The position numbers were made by a program, and so were the translations under genes. Below, in pieces: positions 54,029-62,355 of a stretch of 64,000 nt of DNA. Below the pieces are notes generated by a model. The model was not told the DNA's origin, ran no database searches, and saw only the letters and a list, made by a program, of their open reading frames with translations. Within the stretch, counting starts at the first letter, position 1. Each line of letters opens with the position of its first letter. This stretch comes from Actinomycetospora endophytica. GTDB taxonomy: Bacteria; Actinomycetota; Actinomycetes; Mycobacteriales; Pseudonocardiaceae. The stretch lies in assembly GCF_021026375.1 (NCBI RefSeq), contig NZ_JAJNDB010000004.1, positions 186,001-250,000 of the forward strand, in the 5' to 3' direction.

Positions 54029-54276
54029 GGTTGCCGGTCGAGGACTACTCGATCTCGGAATGGGATCAGAAACGGACGTTCGAGCCCGAACAGGTCGTAT
54101 CAGCATTCATTCGGACAATTCCCATGAGCATATTTACGTAGTCGACTACGGTCGACCTGACGCCTTTCCTGCGCCACTGTGTGCCTCCGGAGTCGGTCGG
54201 CTCGACCAGGACCGGTTCCCAACCACCCGTGCGGGGGCTGTGGTGGTTCCTACCGCCGTAGCCCGGGGAGCAGGGG
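54029..54276. promoter_or_regulatory. Control region of the LAL regulator, AT-rich for this genome
   Basis: Between the Rieske operon promoter and ATG 54277. It holds a CTACTC half-site (54045-54050), the dyad GTTCG-agcc-CGAAC (54078-54091) and a perfect 14-bp palindrome CGTAGTCGACTACG (54137-54150) inside an AT-rich stretch (about 54095-54136). No gene is convincing here. The regulator may control its own expression from these sites. Confidence 0.5.
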
Positions 54277-56922
54277 ATGGGTCGACAGTGGCCGTTCGTG
54301 GGCCGCGAGCGGGAGCTGGCCGCGGTGCGCAAGGCGCTCGACGACGCCCATCTCACCGGCGTCGTTCTCGTCGGCCCGCCCGGGGTGGGGAAGACCCGCC
54401 TGGCCCGCGCCGTCGCCGACCGCGCGGAGGCGGGGGGCGCCGCGGTGCGGTGGGTGATGGCCACCCGTTCCGCGTCCGGCATCCCGCTCGGCGCGATGGC
54501 CCAGCTGCTGGCGAGCTGGGAGGGCCCGGGCGCCCACGCCGTCCACCTGCTGCCCCACACCGCGCGGCACCTCGTCGAGGGCGCCGGCGGGCGCCGGCTG
54601 CTGCTGGCCGTCGACGACGCCCATCTCCTGGACTCGACGTCGACCGCCCTGATCCACCACATGGCCGTGACGGGGGCGGCCACCGTCGTCGTGACCGCCC
54701 GCACCGGCGTGACCGTGCCCGACCCGATCTTCGCGCTCTGGAAGGAAGGGCTGGCCGAGCGCATCGACATCCACGGGCTCGCGCGCACGCAGGCCGACGA
54801 GCTGGTGCGTCAGGTGCTCGGGGGCCAGGTCGACGGCGCCACCCTGCACCACCTCTGGGAGCTCAGCCTGGGCAACACCCTGTTCCTGCGCGAGCTCGTC
54901 GAGGGCGGGCTCTCCAGCGGCGCGCTCGCGCTCGACGACGTCTGGCGCTGGAACGGGCCGCTGGTCCCGTCGCCCCGGTTGACCGAGGTCATCGACGCCC
55001 GGATGGGCTCGCTCGAGCCCGACGAGCAGACCGTCCTGGAGCTGCTGGCGTTCGGTGAGCCGCTCGGGTCGGACACCCTGGAGCGCCTCGTCGGCTCCGA
55101 GGCGCTGTCCGCGGTGGAGCGCAAGGGCCTGATCGTCTCCGAGCGTCTCGACCGCCGGGTGGAGCTGCGCCTGGCCCACCCGCTCTACGGGGAGGTGCTG
55201 CGTCAGCGCACCTCGCCCCGGCGCGAGAAGTCCCTCTACCGGCAGCTGGCCGAGTCGCTCGAGGAGTCGGGGGTGCGCCGCTCCGGGGACCGCCTCCGCG
55301 CGGTGACCTGGCGGCTGGCTGCGGGGCTCCCCACCGACGCGGAGATGCTGCGGGTCGCCGCGGAGCACACCATGAAGGTCGACTTCCGGGCGGCCGAGCG
55401 GCTCAGCCGCGCCGCGGTGGAACAGGGCGGCGGCTATCCGGCGTCGGTCGTCCTCGGGCAGGTACTCATCGGCCTGGGTCGCTCGGCCGAGGCGGAGGAC
55501 CTCTTCGCCGGGCTGTGGTTCCGCGCCGACACCCCGGAGCGCCGCACCCAGCTGGCCGTCACCCGGGTGGCCAACCTCTACTGGGGCCTGGGGCGGCCGG
55601 GACGGGCGGCCACGGTGCTGCGCGACCTCGGATCGGATCTCACCGAGGAGCCCTCGGCGCCCGAGCTGGTCACGCTCGAGTCCGCCCTCTCCCCGCCCTA
55701 CGACGGCGCCGAGCAGGCCCTCGACCTGGCCGGGAACCTGCTGGGCCCCGACGGCGCGGTCGACGCCACGGCGCTGCAGGCGGTCGCCGTCGCGTCCGAC
55801 GCCCTGCGCCGGGCCGCCCGCTACGACACCAGCGAACGGGTGGCCGAGCGGGCCCGCGAGGCGATCGAGGGTGCCTCGACACCGCTCGCCGCGGCGCGGG
55901 CGCTGCTGCAGCTCGACACCGGCCGGTGCGAGTCCCACGTGTTCACCGGCCGGCTCGACGAGGCCGAGCGGCTGGCCCGGGCCGGGTACCAGAGCGCGGT
56001 CGCCGACGGCCGCGCGACGGCGAAGGCCCTCTACGCCGGCTGGCTCGGCGTGACGGCGGGCCTGCGCGGCACGATGCGCACCTCGCTGCACTGGCTGCGC
56101 GACGCCACGGCCGGTCTACGTCCCGACGCCCTTCCCCTGCTCGCCGTGATGTGGTGCGGGATCCTCCAGTCGGCGGTGGCGACCGGCGACCTCGAGGCCG
56201 CGTCGGGCGCGTCACGGCAGCTGCAGCGGGTGCTCAGCGAGGGCGGGAACGCCTACGCCCCGTGGGCCGGGCTGGCCCCGGTGTGGATGGCGGTGGCGGG
56301 CGGCCGGCTCCAGGAGGCCGAGCGGGCGTGCCTGGCCGCCGCGGACCACGCCGAGCGCGACGGCTTGCTGCCCGCCCATCTCGAGGCGCTGCACACCGCG
56401 GTCCGGCTCGGCACGACGGTGCCGCTGGCGGACCGGCTGGAGTCGGCGGCCTCCGGGGCCGAGGGCGAGCTGGTCGTCGCGTACGTCGACCATGCCCGGG
56501 CCCACGCCAAGGGCGACGCCGAGGCCCTGGACGAGGTCGCGAGCCGGTTCGCCGGCCTCGGCACCCACCTGCTGGCCGCCGAGGCGGCGGCCCAGGCGTG
56601 CCAGCTGCACCGGGCGCGCGGGGGCCGTGGCGCCGGGAACGCCGCCGCCCTGCGCGCCCGCGGGTGGGCCGAGGAGTGCGAAGGCGCGCGCACCCCGGCC
56701 ATCGCGGACCTCGACTCCGCCTCGGAACTGACGCGGCGCGAGCACGAGATCGCCGCACTCGCGGCCTCGGGACTGACCAGCCGGGCCATCGCGGAGCAGC
56801 TCGTGGTCTCGGTGCGCACCGTCGACAACGTGCTGCACGTGGTCTACAGCAAGCTCGGACTGAGCGGTCGTCGCGACCTCGCATCCGTGGTCAGCAGGGG
56901 GAGTAGGGAGTTCTCCGAGTAG
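54277..56922 (+). CDS. LAL-type LuxR regulator with STAND ATPase (IniR-like)
   Basis: 881 residues. The N-terminal ATPase has FVGRERELAAVRKAL, Walker A VGPPGVGKTRLA (about 32-43) and Walker B LLLAVDDAHLL (about 108-118). A long TPR-like helical region (about 300-790) and a C-terminal LuxR HTH (about 815-875: ELTRREHEIAALAASGLTSR then VVSVRTVDNVLHVVYSKLGL) follow. Such proteins are ligand-triggered ATP-dependent activators; mycobacterial iniBAC is reported to be under a similar regulator, IniR. ATG with GGGGAG 7 nt upstream. It lies between two operons whose promoters share GAGTAG palindromes, so it is the likely binder. Its last codon plus stop (GAG TAG) is itself a half-site. Confidence 0.88.
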   Translation: MGRQWPFVGRERELAAVRKALDDAHLTGVVLVGPPGVGKTRLARAVADRAEAGGAAVRWVMATRSASGIPLGAMAQLLASWEGPGAHAVHLLPHTARHLVEGAGGRRLLLAVDDAHLLDSTSTALIHHMAVTGAATVVVTARTGVTVPDPIFALWKEGLAERIDIHGLARTQADELVRQVLGGQVDGATLHHLWELSLGNTLFLRELVEGGLSSGALALDDVWRWNGPLVPSPRLTEVIDARMGSLEPDEQTVLELLAFGEPLGSDTLERLVGSEALSAVERKGLIVSERLDRRVELRLAHPLYGEVLRQRTSPRREKSLYRQLAESLEESGVRRSGDRLRAVTWRLAAGLPTDAEMLRVAAEHTMKVDFRAAERLSRAAVEQGGGYPASVVLGQVLIGLGRSAEAEDLFAGLWFRADTPERRTQLAVTRVANLYWGLGRPGRAATVLRDLGSDLTEEPSAPELVTLESALSPPYDGAEQALDLAGNLLGPDGAVDATALQAVAVASDALRRAARYDTSERVAERAREAIEGASTPLAAARALLQLDTGRCESHVFTGRLDEAERLARAGYQSAVADGRATAKALYAGWLGVTAGLRGTMRTSLHWLRDATAGLRPDALPLLAVMWCGILQSAVATGDLEAASGASRQLQRVLSEGGNAYAPWAGLAPVWMAVAGGRLQEAERACLAAADHAERDGLLPAHLEALHTAVRLGTTVPLADRLESAASGAEGELVVAYVDHARAHAKGDAEALDEVASRFAGLGTHLLAAEAAAQACQLHRARGGRGAGNAAALRARGWAEECEGARTPAIADLDSASELTRREHEIAALAASGLTSRAIAEQLVVSVRTVDNVLHVVYSKLGLSGRRDLASVVSRGSREFSE

Positions 56923-56994
56923 TTCCCGGACGCGCTCGGGGTGAAAGCCGAGTAGCGCGCTACTCAGGACTCCCGGCGCCGGACCGCCAACACT
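56901..56994 (+). promoter_or_regulatory. GAGTAG operator array and promoter of the repeat/dynamin operon
   Basis: Half-sites GAGTAG at 56901 and 56917 precede the palindrome GAGTAG-cgcg-CTACTC (56950-56965). One nt later GGACTC may be a weak -35, and AACACT (56989-56994) lies exactly 23 nt after the palindrome as -10. Transcription would start near 57001. Confidence 0.75.
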
Positions 56995-57225
56995 TCTCGT
57001 CAGGACGGCGTCGGCGCGAGCGTCGATGAGGGATTCGCACCATCGAGGCCGGCCTGACACGCAGTTCCAGCAGGACCCGAGGGACCTCTCGGCGCGACCA
57101 GGTGTCGCTGCGCGAGGTCCCGACCAGGCGGACACAGGGTCCGCCCGACGCACTTCGAAGACCCGGCCTCGCCGGGAGGGAACGACAACCAGGCCGGCGA
57201 GGCCGGCGGACAAGGAGAAGGAACC
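56995..57225 (+). other. Long leader of the repeat/dynamin operon
   Basis: About 225 nt between the predicted start site and GTG 57226, GC-rich with self-complementary GCCGGCgagGCCGGC near 57193-57210 and a good ribosome binding site (AAGGAGAAGG) before the start. No clear gene. It could hold a post-transcriptional control element. Confidence 0.4.
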
Positions 57226-58622
57226 GTGAACGTGGACGGTCGGATCGTGGACCAGCACAACGGCGGCGGTGCCGGCGGTGGCGGGGACATCAACCAGGGC
57301 GGAGACGTCTTCGGCGACGAGGGCGGCGCCGGCAACATCGACGGCCGCATCGTGGACCAGCACAACGGCGGGCTCGGTGGTGGCGGGGACGTGAACCAGG
57401 GTGGGGACGTCTTCGGTGGTGAGGGCGGGGTCGGCAACGTCGACGGCCGCATCATCGACCAGCACAACGGTGGTCTCGGCGGTGGCGGCGGCGACGTGAA
57501 CCAGGGCGGCGACGTCTTCGGTGGTGGCCGCGGGGTCGGGAACGTGGACGGCCGGATCGTGGACCAGCACAACGGCGGGCTCGGTGGTGGCGGTGACGTC
57601 AACCAGGGCGGGGACGTCTTCGGTGGTGAGGGCGGGGTCGGCAACGTCGACGGCCGCATCATCGACCAGCACAACGGCGGGGCCGGCGGCGGCGGGGACA
57701 TCAACCAGGGTGGCGACGTGTTCGGCGCCGGTCGTGGGACGAACGTCGATGGCCGGATCGTGGATCAGCACAACGGTGGTCTCGGTGGTGGCGGCGGTGA
57801 CGTGAACCAGGGTGGCGACGTGTTCGGCGCGGGCCGTGGGACGAACGTCGACGGTCGGATCGTGGATCAGCACAACGGTGGTGCCGGTGGTGGCGGTGAC
57901 GTCAACCAGGGCGGGGACGTCTTCGGTGGTGGCCGCGGCGCGGGCAACATCGATGGCCGCATCGTCGACCAGCACAACGGCGGCGCCGGTGGCGGTGGCG
58001 ACATCAACCAGGGTGGCGACGTGTTCGGCGCCGGCCGTGGGACCAATGTCGACGGTCGGATCGTGGATCAGCACAACGGTGGTGCCGGTGGCGGCGGGGA
58101 CGTCAACCAGGGCGGGGACGTCTTCGGTGGTGGCCGCGGCGCGGGCAACATCGACGGCCGCATCGTCGACCAGCACAACGGCGGCGCCGGTGGCGGCGGG
58201 GACGTCAACCAGGGCGGGGACGTCTTCGGTGGTGGCCGCGGCGCGGGCAACATCGACGGCCGGATCGTCGACCAGCACAACGGCGGCGCCGGTGGCGGTG
58301 GCGACATCAACCAGGGTGGCGACGTGTTCGGCGCCGGCCGTGGGACCAATGTCGACGGCCGCATCGTCGACCAGCACAACGGTGGTGCCGGTGGCGGCGG
58401 GGACATCAACCAGGGTGGCGACGTGTTCGGCGCCGGCCGTGGGACCAATGTCGACGGTCGCATCGTCGACCAGCACAACGGCGGTGGCGCCGGCGGTGGC
58501 GGCGACGTCAACCAGGGCGGCGACGTCTTCGGTGGCGGTCGCGGCACCAACGTCGACGGACGTATCACCGACCAGCACAACGGCGGCGCCGGCGGCGGTG
58601 GCGACGTCAACCAGGGCGGCGA
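57226..58622 (+). repeat. In-frame ~108-bp tandem repeats inside the Gly-rich gene
   Basis: Fourteen units of about 102-111 bp, several identical over long stretches (for example the units around 57890-58000, 58090-58200 and 58190-58300). Length changes are in multiples of three. High identity points to expansion by slippage or gene conversion. Confidence 0.9.
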
Positions 58623-58917
58623 CGTCTTCCGGGCGGCGCCGCAGCACCAGGGCGGCGGCGGGGGCCACTTCCAGGGCCCGCCGAAGCACCAGGAGCACCA
58701 GCAGCACGACGGCGGTCACCACGACGGCGGCGGGCACGAGCAGCTCAACGTCGACCACCGGATCACCGACCAGCACAACGGCGGGCACGACGGCGGCCAC
58801 CAGGAGCAGCAGCACCACGAGGAGCCGGTGTTCCACGAGCACGAGGCGGCCCACGCCGACCACGGTGGCGACCACGGTGACCACCACGCCCCGGTGGACC
58901 ACGGCCACCACGGCTGA
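57226..58917 (+). CDS. Gly-rich protein of 14 near-identical ~36-residue repeats with His-rich tail (IniB position)
   Basis: 563 residues. Residues 1-465 are 14 full copies of a repeat with consensus N(V/I)DGRI(V/I)DQHNGG, then GGGGD(V/I)NQGGDVFG and a variable GGRG(A/T)(G)N linker. A partial copy (VDHRITDQHNGG) appears at about 508-519. Residues 480-563 are His/Gln/Asp/Glu-rich (HHDGGGHEQ, HEHEAAHADHGGDHGDHH), a probable metal-binding tail. No signal peptide or membrane segment. Regular strand-turn spacing with Asn/Gln/Gly ladders suggests a beta-solenoid or amyloid-like fold. It occupies the place of iniB before two dynamin-like genes but has no recognisable IniB domain. GTG start after AAGGAGAAGG. 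DNA copies are nearly identical, implying recent expansion. Confidence 0.85.
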   Translation: MNVDGRIVDQHNGGGAGGGGDINQGGDVFGDEGGAGNIDGRIVDQHNGGLGGGGDVNQGGDVFGGEGGVGNVDGRIIDQHNGGLGGGGGDVNQGGDVFGGGRGVGNVDGRIVDQHNGGLGGGGDVNQGGDVFGGEGGVGNVDGRIIDQHNGGAGGGGDINQGGDVFGAGRGTNVDGRIVDQHNGGLGGGGGDVNQGGDVFGAGRGTNVDGRIVDQHNGGAGGGGDVNQGGDVFGGGRGAGNIDGRIVDQHNGGAGGGGDINQGGDVFGAGRGTNVDGRIVDQHNGGAGGGGDVNQGGDVFGGGRGAGNIDGRIVDQHNGGAGGGGDVNQGGDVFGGGRGAGNIDGRIVDQHNGGAGGGGDINQGGDVFGAGRGTNVDGRIVDQHNGGAGGGGDINQGGDVFGAGRGTNVDGRIVDQHNGGGAGGGGDVNQGGDVFGGGRGTNVDGRITDQHNGGAGGGGDVNQGGDVFRAAPQHQGGGGGHFQGPPKHQEHQQHDGGHHDGGGHEQLNVDHRITDQHNGGHDGGHQEQQHHEEPVFHEHEAAHADHGGDHGDHHAPVDHGHHG

Positions 58918-58921
58918 TCAG

Positions 58922-58934
58922 GCCCGCTTCGGGC
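58922..58934 (+). other. Small hairpin between repeat gene and iniA-like gene
   Basis: GCCCG-ctt-CGGGC in the 51-bp gap. It may attenuate read-through, so that the repeat protein is made in excess over the GTPases. Confidence 0.4.
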
Positions 58935-58968
58935 AGCACGGCTGAAAGACCGGAAGAAGGAGCAGCAG

Positions 58969-60810
58969 GTGTCGGGTACCGGTGTCCAGTTCGCGGCAGA
59001 GACCCTCGACCTCGCGGTCAAGGGAGCCACCGCCTACGAGCGGGAGGACCTCGTCCAACGACTGACCGGTGCCCGGCACCTGCTGTCCGACAACGCCGTC
59101 ACGGTGTACGTCGTCGGGGAGTTCAAACAGGGGAAGAGCTCGTTGATCAACGGGCTGCTGACCGCACCGGTCTGCCCGGTGGACGACGACATCGCCACGG
59201 CGGTCCCCACGAAGGTCGGTTACTCGCAGCAGGTGCGTGCGGTGGCGAGCTTCGAGTCCGCGGCCGGGAACGAGGCCTCCCCCTGGCAGGAGGAGGTCCC
59301 GGTCGCGGAGATCGCCTCGTACGTGACCGAGCGCGGGAACCCCGGCAACCACCGGCGCCTGCGCTCGGTCACCGTCGGCATCGACCGCCCGCTGCTCGCC
59401 TCCGGGCTGACCCTCGTCGACACCCCCGGTGTCGGCGGGCTGGGATCGGTCCACAACGCCGTGACCGTCGGCTCCCTGCCGCAGGCCCACGCCGTCGTGT
59501 TCGTCTCGGACGCCTCGCAGGAGCTGACGGCGGCCGAGATCCGGTTCCTGCGGACGGTCAAGGAACTGTGCCCGACGATCGTCTTCGTCCTCACCAAGAC
59601 CGACCTGTACCCGGAATGGAAGCGCATCCGGGACATCGACGTCGAGCACCTGGCGCGGGCCGGCCTCTCGGTCGACGTGCTCGAGGTGTCCTCCGAGCTC
59701 CGCAACACCGCGGCCGCCGCGGGCGACCAGGAGCTCAACGTCGAGTCCGGCTTCCCCCCGCTGGTCCAGCGCCTCCAGGACATCGTGCGCGACGCCGAGC
59801 GCGTCGCGCTCCGCTCCGTCGGCAGCCACGTCCTCTCGGTGGTCGGCCAGCTCGAACCGGCGTTGCAGTCGCGCGCCGCCTCCCTGACGACCCCGCAGCG
59901 GTCCGCGGCCCTCGTCGCCGATCTCACCCGGGCCCGGGAGCGCGCCGAAGCGCTGCGCGAGCGGTCGTCGCACTGGCAGCAGGTGCTCTTCGACGGGTTC
60001 GCCGACATCAGCTCCGACATCGACTTCGACCTGCGCCAGCGTTCCCGCGAGGTGCTCCACGACGCCGAGAAGGCGATCGACGAGGGCGACCCGGCCAAGG
60101 ACTGGCCGGGTTTCGAGCAGTGGATGCGCCAGCGGCTGGCCGGGGAGGCCCTCGAGAACTACGGCCAGTTCGCGCGCCGGGCCCGGGAGCTCGCCGAGCG
60201 GGTCGCCGAGCAGTTCGACCTCGCCGCCGACCAGGCGGTCGCGCCCGTCGGGATCGCGGCGCCGGTCGAGGTGATCGAGGAGATCGACATCGACTCGTCG
60301 TTCAGCATCGCGCCGAAGAAGTTCGCCGGCGGGATGGCCGGCTTCCAGAAGGCCTACGGCGGCTTCATGATGTTCACGCTGCTGACCCACATGGCGGCCA
60401 TCGCGCTGCCGGGCCCCGTGGGTCTGGGGCTCGGCCTGCTCATGGGCAAGTCCGGTCTGGGCGAGGAGCGCAAGCGCCAGCTGGAGAAGCGCCGGGCCGG
60501 TGCCAAGGCGGCCGTGCGCCGGTTCGTCGACGAGTTCAACCTGCAGGTCGGCAAGGACTCCCGGGACGCCCTGCGGCGCATCCAGCGCGAGATGCGCGAC
60601 GCCTACACCCGCCGGGCCGAGGAGCTGCAGCGCTCGACCAAGGACGCGCTCGCCGCGGCCCAGAAGGCGGTCACCAGCAGCGAGGCCGAGACCGACGAGC
60701 TCGCGCGGCTGCAGTCGGACCTCGAGTCGTTCGCCATGGTCCGCGACCGCGCCCGGGAGGTCCTCGCGCACGCGAGCCGGCCCGCGGTGACCTCGGCGGG
60801 CAGCCGATGA
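58969..60810 (+). CDS. iniA: Dynamin-like GTPase, IniA-like
   Basis: 613 residues. G1 VVGEFKQGKSSLINGLL (about 48-64), a G2 Thr region (DDIATAVPTKV), G3 LVDTPGVGGLG (about 149-159) and G4 VLTKTDLYPEW (about 204-214) form a complete dynamin-family GTPase. Long helical stalk segments follow, then a hydrophobic paddle-like stretch (FMMFTLLTHMAAIALPGPVG and GLGLGLLMG, about 463-490) that could insert in the membrane. It matches IniA of mycobacteria in motif order and length; IniA/IniC remodel the inner membrane in envelope stress. GTG start with GGAG 7 nt upstream. It overlaps the next gene by ATGA. Confidence 0.88.
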   Translation: MSGTGVQFAAETLDLAVKGATAYEREDLVQRLTGARHLLSDNAVTVYVVGEFKQGKSSLINGLLTAPVCPVDDDIATAVPTKVGYSQQVRAVASFESAAGNEASPWQEEVPVAEIASYVTERGNPGNHRRLRSVTVGIDRPLLASGLTLVDTPGVGGLGSVHNAVTVGSLPQAHAVVFVSDASQELTAAEIRFLRTVKELCPTIVFVLTKTDLYPEWKRIRDIDVEHLARAGLSVDVLEVSSELRNTAAAAGDQELNVESGFPPLVQRLQDIVRDAERVALRSVGSHVLSVVGQLEPALQSRAASLTTPQRSAALVADLTRARERAEALRERSSHWQQVLFDGFADISSDIDFDLRQRSREVLHDAEKAIDEGDPAKDWPGFEQWMRQRLAGEALENYGQFARRARELAERVAEQFDLAADQAVAPVGIAAPVEVIEEIDIDSSFSIAPKKFAGGMAGFQKAYGGFMMFTLLTHMAAIALPGPVGLGLGLLMGKSGLGEERKRQLEKRRAGAKAAVRRFVDEFNLQVGKDSRDALRRIQREMRDAYTRRAEELQRSTKDALAAAQKAVTSSEAETDELARLQSDLESFAMVRDRAREVLAHASRPAVTSAGSR

Positions 60811-62324
60811 GCCCGGAGGCGACCGGGGTCGTCCCCGCTGTGGGTGCGCTGCTCGCCGAGGCGGTCCGCGTCTACGCCGGCAGCCCGGCCGAGCGGGAGC
60901 TGCGCGCCGTCGCCGCCCGGATCCGCGAGCCGCTGCGCGTCGCGATCGCGGGGCGGGTCAAGGCGGGCAAGTCGACGCTGCTCAACGCGCTCGTGGGCCA
61001 GGAGCTGGCCGCGACGGACGCGGGGGAGTGCACCCGGCTCGTGACCTGGTACGTGGACGGCACCGCCTACCGCGTCGACCTCCAGCCCTACCGCGGGGCT
61101 CCCCGGCAGCTGCCGTTCCGGCAGCGCCACGGCTCCCTCGACATCGACCTCGGGGACGTCCGTGCCGAGCAGGTCGAGCGCCTGATCGTCACCTGGCCCT
61201 CGCCCATGCTGCGGCGGACCACGCTGATCGACACCCCAGGCATCGGGTCGGTGAACACCGAGGTCTCGGACCGCAGCGAGCGCGTCCTGGCCCCCGAGGA
61301 CGGCGAGGTGACGGCCGCCGACGCCGTCGTCTACCTGATGCGCCACGCGCACGGCGACGACGTCCGGTTCCTCGAGGCCTTCCGCGACGGCGCGGTCGAC
61401 CGCCGCACCGTCAACACCATCGCGGTGCTCTCGCGCTGCGACGAGATCGGGCACGCGCGCCCGGACGCGCTCACCACCGCGGCGCGGATCGCGGACCGCT
61501 ACCGGCTCGACCCGCGGGTCCGCGCCCTCTGCCAGACCGTCGTCCCGGTCGCCGGGCTGCTGGCCTCCTCCGCCGCGTCGTTGCGCGAGGCGGAGTACCG
61601 CGCGGTCGTCGCGCTCGCGGCCGCCGAGGACACCGACCGGATGCTGCTGTCCGCGGCGCGCTTCGAGAGCGCCGACTCGGACACGGTCTCGACCACCGAG
61701 CGGACCACCCTCCTCGCGCGCTACGGCATGTTCGGCGTGCGCACCGCGATCCGGCTGGTCCGCGAGGGCGGGGTCACCAACGCCACCGACCTGGCGCGGG
61801 AGCTCACCAAGGCCAGCGGCATGCGCGAGCTGCAGCACCTGCTCGCCACGCAGTTCGGCGCCCGGGCCGACGTCCTCAAGGCACGCTCGGCACTCTCGGC
61901 CCTCGACGGCGTGATCCGGCGCCATCCCGTCCCCGCGGCGCGCGGGCTCGTGCACCAGGTGGAGCGGGTCCAGTCCGGCGCGCACGAGTTCGCCGAGATC
62001 GCCCTGATCGACGACCTCCGCAGCCGGCGCGTGCTCCTGCCGGAGTCCGAACTGCACGACGCCGAGCGCCTGCTCGGTGGCGAGGGCATGGACGCCGCCA
62101 CCCGCCTGGGCCTGGACGCCCAGGCCGACGGGGAGACCGTGCGACGCGTGGCGGCCGAGCAGCACCTGCGCTGGCAGCGCCGGGCGGAGAACCCCGCGGC
62201 CACCCGTGAGCGCGCTCAGGCGGCACGCGTGCTCGTCCGGACGTGCGAGGGGATTCTCAGCCGGCGACCCGCTGAGTACTCCGCCGCGGCGCCCGCCCCA
62301 GGGGGAGTAGGGCGCTACTCATGA
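60807..62324 (+). CDS. iniC: Dynamin-like GTPase, IniC-like
   Basis: 505 residues. G1 VAIAGRVKAGKSTLLNALVG (about 47-66), a G2 region GECTRLVTWY, G3 LIDTPGIGSVNT (about 139-150) and a G4 position reading LSRCDEIG (about 208-215) in place of T/NKxD. Helical C-terminal half without an obvious membrane paddle, as in IniC, so it probably works as partner of the IniA-like protein. ATG overlaps the upstream stop. Its last codons (GGA GTA GGG CGC TAC TCA) are at the same time the GAGTAG palindrome controlling the next gene. Confidence 0.87.
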   Translation: MSPEATGVVPAVGALLAEAVRVYAGSPAERELRAVAARIREPLRVAIAGRVKAGKSTLLNALVGQELAATDAGECTRLVTWYVDGTAYRVDLQPYRGAPRQLPFRQRHGSLDIDLGDVRAEQVERLIVTWPSPMLRRTTLIDTPGIGSVNTEVSDRSERVLAPEDGEVTAADAVVYLMRHAHGDDVRFLEAFRDGAVDRRTVNTIAVLSRCDEIGHARPDALTTAARIADRYRLDPRVRALCQTVVPVAGLLASSAASLREAEYRAVVALAAAEDTDRMLLSAARFESADSDTVSTTERTTLLARYGMFGVRTAIRLVREGGVTNATDLARELTKASGMRELQHLLATQFGARADVLKARSALSALDGVIRRHPVPAARGLVHQVERVQSGAHEFAEIALIDDLRSRRVLLPESELHDAERLLGGEGMDAATRLGLDAQADGETVRRVAAEQHLRWQRRAENPAATRERAQAARVLVRTCEGILSRRPAEYSAAAPAPGGVGRYS

Positions 62325-62349
62325 CTTCCCGCCCCGCTGATCGCAGGGT
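62274..62349 (+). promoter_or_regulatory. GAGTAG operator and leaderless promoter of the second repeat-protein gene
   Basis: GAGTAG-ggcg-CTACTC (62305-62320) is followed after 1 nt by TGACTT and, exactly 23 nt from the palindrome, by CAGGGT (62344-62349), which ends 6 nt before GTG 62356. A degenerate fused site GAGTACTC lies 31 bp upstream (62274-62281). The operator overlaps the iniC-like 3' end. Confidence 0.75.
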
Positions 62350-62355
62350 GGAACC

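Noticed and set aside
54078-54091. LexA box before the LAL regulator
   Set aside because: GTTCG-agcc-CGAAC has the half-sites in the inverted order compared with TCGAAC-N4-GTTCGA.
53878-54141. Short plus-strand open frame in the divergent promoter region
   Set aside because: It spans operators and the -10 of the Rieske operon, has no ribosome binding site and no recognisable protein features.
57226-58622. CRISPR array
   Set aside because: Units are ~108 bp, coding, in frame and contiguous; there are no unique spacers and no cas genes.
56212-58911. 899-codon minus-strand open frame opposite the repeat gene
   Set aside because: Its Val/Asp-rich repeats are only the mirror of the in-frame plus-strand repeats; it lacks a ribosome binding site and promoter, while the plus frame fits the operon.
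52244-62324. Prophage or integrated element for the ini-like region
   Set aside because: No integrase, phage gene, tRNA or direct-repeat boundary; GC and codon use match the rest apart from the short AT-rich regulator promoter.
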